Shown here piece after piece: positions 53,837 through 54,580 of a stretch of 54,580 nucleotides of DNA. Made by a program: the position numbers and the translations under genes. Under the pieces are notes generated by a model. The model was not told the DNA's origin and did no database searches. It saw only the letters and a list, made by a program, of their open reading frames with translations. This DNA comes from Sphingobium sp. Ant17 (GTDB taxonomy: Bacteria > Pseudomonadota > Alphaproteobacteria > Sphingomonadales > Sphingomonadaceae), in assembly GCF_000588875.1 (NCBI RefSeq), contig NZ_JEMV01000033.1, positions 1 to 54,580 of the forward strand, written 5' to 3'. The stretch's first letter is position 1, and each line of letters starts with the position of its first letter.

Positions 53837-54580
53837 TCAGAATTTGGCTCCGACCGACGGCTTGATCTCGAGGGCGAGGCCTTCCTGGATGACGACCACG
53901 ACATCCTTGGCCGCGCCGACTTCGACCACCGGGCCGGCCTGGCGGGCGAGATCGAGATAAAAATCGGTGAGCTTGTCCGACGATTTGGAGAGCCCGCCGG
54001 CAACGCCCGACTTGACGGCATCGCCCGCGTCGAGACTGCGCACGCTGCCAAGCGCCGAGGTCGAGAGGCTCCCGAACGTACCTTCGACCGACTGCGAAAT
54101 GCCGGCGATCGTCCCGGCGATGAACGAGCGCGCGAGCGTCGCGCCGCGCGGGTCACGACCTTCCCGGACAGCCCCTTCTTTCCATCGGCATCGACGAAGA
54201 AGCCCTTGATCGCCTGGTCGACCACCGCGTGGCTCTCGAAATCGACGCACGAGATCGAGACGAGCTGGATCTCGACCCGCTCCTTGGCGAGGCTGCCGGT
54301 CGCGTTGCCGATGACGAAGCAGCCGGCGAGATTGGCCTTCACCTCATTCGGAAGCACGGCGGGCGCCTGGACCCGGGCGATGATCGGCTCGGGATTACTG
54401 GTCGCGTCCCGGCTTGCCAGCGCGTCGATACCGGTCAGCAGCCGCGCCTTCATGAAACCAGGTGGCAAATAGATCGTCCGCTTCGCTTTTTTTGACGCGG
54501 CCCCGCCGCCCGCGCCTCCCTCCGCCGCTTGCGTGGCGGTCGCCGCGCCGATCGCGCCAACTGCCGTTCCGTGGGCGGCG
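53837..54580 (-). pseudogene. traB: TraB, F-type core-complex protein, 5' end outside window, frameshifted
   Basis: The C-terminal part of TraB (VirB10-like). The frame entering from the window edge is Ala/Gly rich, then carries KRTIYLPPGFMKARLLTGID, the family's beta-barrel start, and FVIGNATGSLAKERVEIQLV. It is lost after KGLSGKVVTR near 54145 and continues in another frame with RGATLARSFIAGTIAGISQS to VVEVGAAKDVVVVIQEGL and the stop at 53837. One missing base near 54145 explains the break. TraB spans the periplasm and links inner and outer membranes in the transfer channel. Confidence 0.88.

Overview
The window looks like accessory DNA, a conjugative plasmid or an integrated conjugative element, from a high-GC alphaproteobacterium, most likely a sphingomonad. 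This placement rests on codon and GC style and on the gene families present, not on a marker gene. No rRNA, tRNA, CRISPR array, replication or partition gene, or housekeeping operon was seen. Coding is dense, with many ATGA or GTGA start/stop overlaps.

Layout, left to right. (1) 1-3.8 kb: a tripartite drug-efflux operon (HlyD/EmrA adaptor cut by the window edge, DHA2 MFS pump, NodT outer-membrane lipoprotein) ending in a terminator-like hairpin. (2) 3.9-7.0 kb: an IS630-type and an IS1380-type insertion sequence; the second abuts the C-terminal fragment of a D-lactate dehydrogenase-type gene. (3) 7.3-21 kb: a stress and low-energy metabolism block: class I fructose-bisphosphate aldolase, CBS-domain protein, PfkB-type sugar-phosphate kinase, L,D-transpeptidase, CYTH-CHAD protein, small K+-channel-like protein, a receiver-domain regulator with a Crp/Fnr regulator, and a P2-type ATPase facing an HMA2-like protein and a DUF5132-like protein. 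(4) 21.3-24.4 kb: an arsenic operon arsR-arsC-arsC-ACR3-arsH with a striking operator/promoter over the arsR start. (5) 25-30.3 kb: a protein-quality-control cassette (ClpB, HdeD, CbpA, CbpM) followed by an ECF sigma factor. (6) 30.4-35.5 kb: a patchwork containing a broken GFA-family gene, an AraC-type regulator, HU, an MNT-HEPN protein and two Phd/PIN toxin-antitoxin pairs. (7) 36-54.6 kb, minus strand: an F-type conjugation operon read traB-traV-traC-(two small membrane proteins)-traW-traU-traN (two genes)-trbC-S26 peptidase-[tacAT inserted, opposite strand]-traF-thioredoxin-like-traH-traG. The pilin, traL/E/K, relaxase and coupling-protein genes are not in the window.

The conjugation genes would move the element, the toxin-antitoxin modules would stabilise it, and the ars, efflux, metal-ATPase and chaperone blocks would be the cargo. 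At least six otherwise well-conserved genes (pfkB, P-type ATPase, GFA, vapC, traC, traB) each carry what looks like a single missing G or C, and two or three more carry a shift in the other direction. This regular pattern suggests sequencing indels rather than widespread gene decay; these genes are annotated as frameshifted, with the reconstructed reading described.
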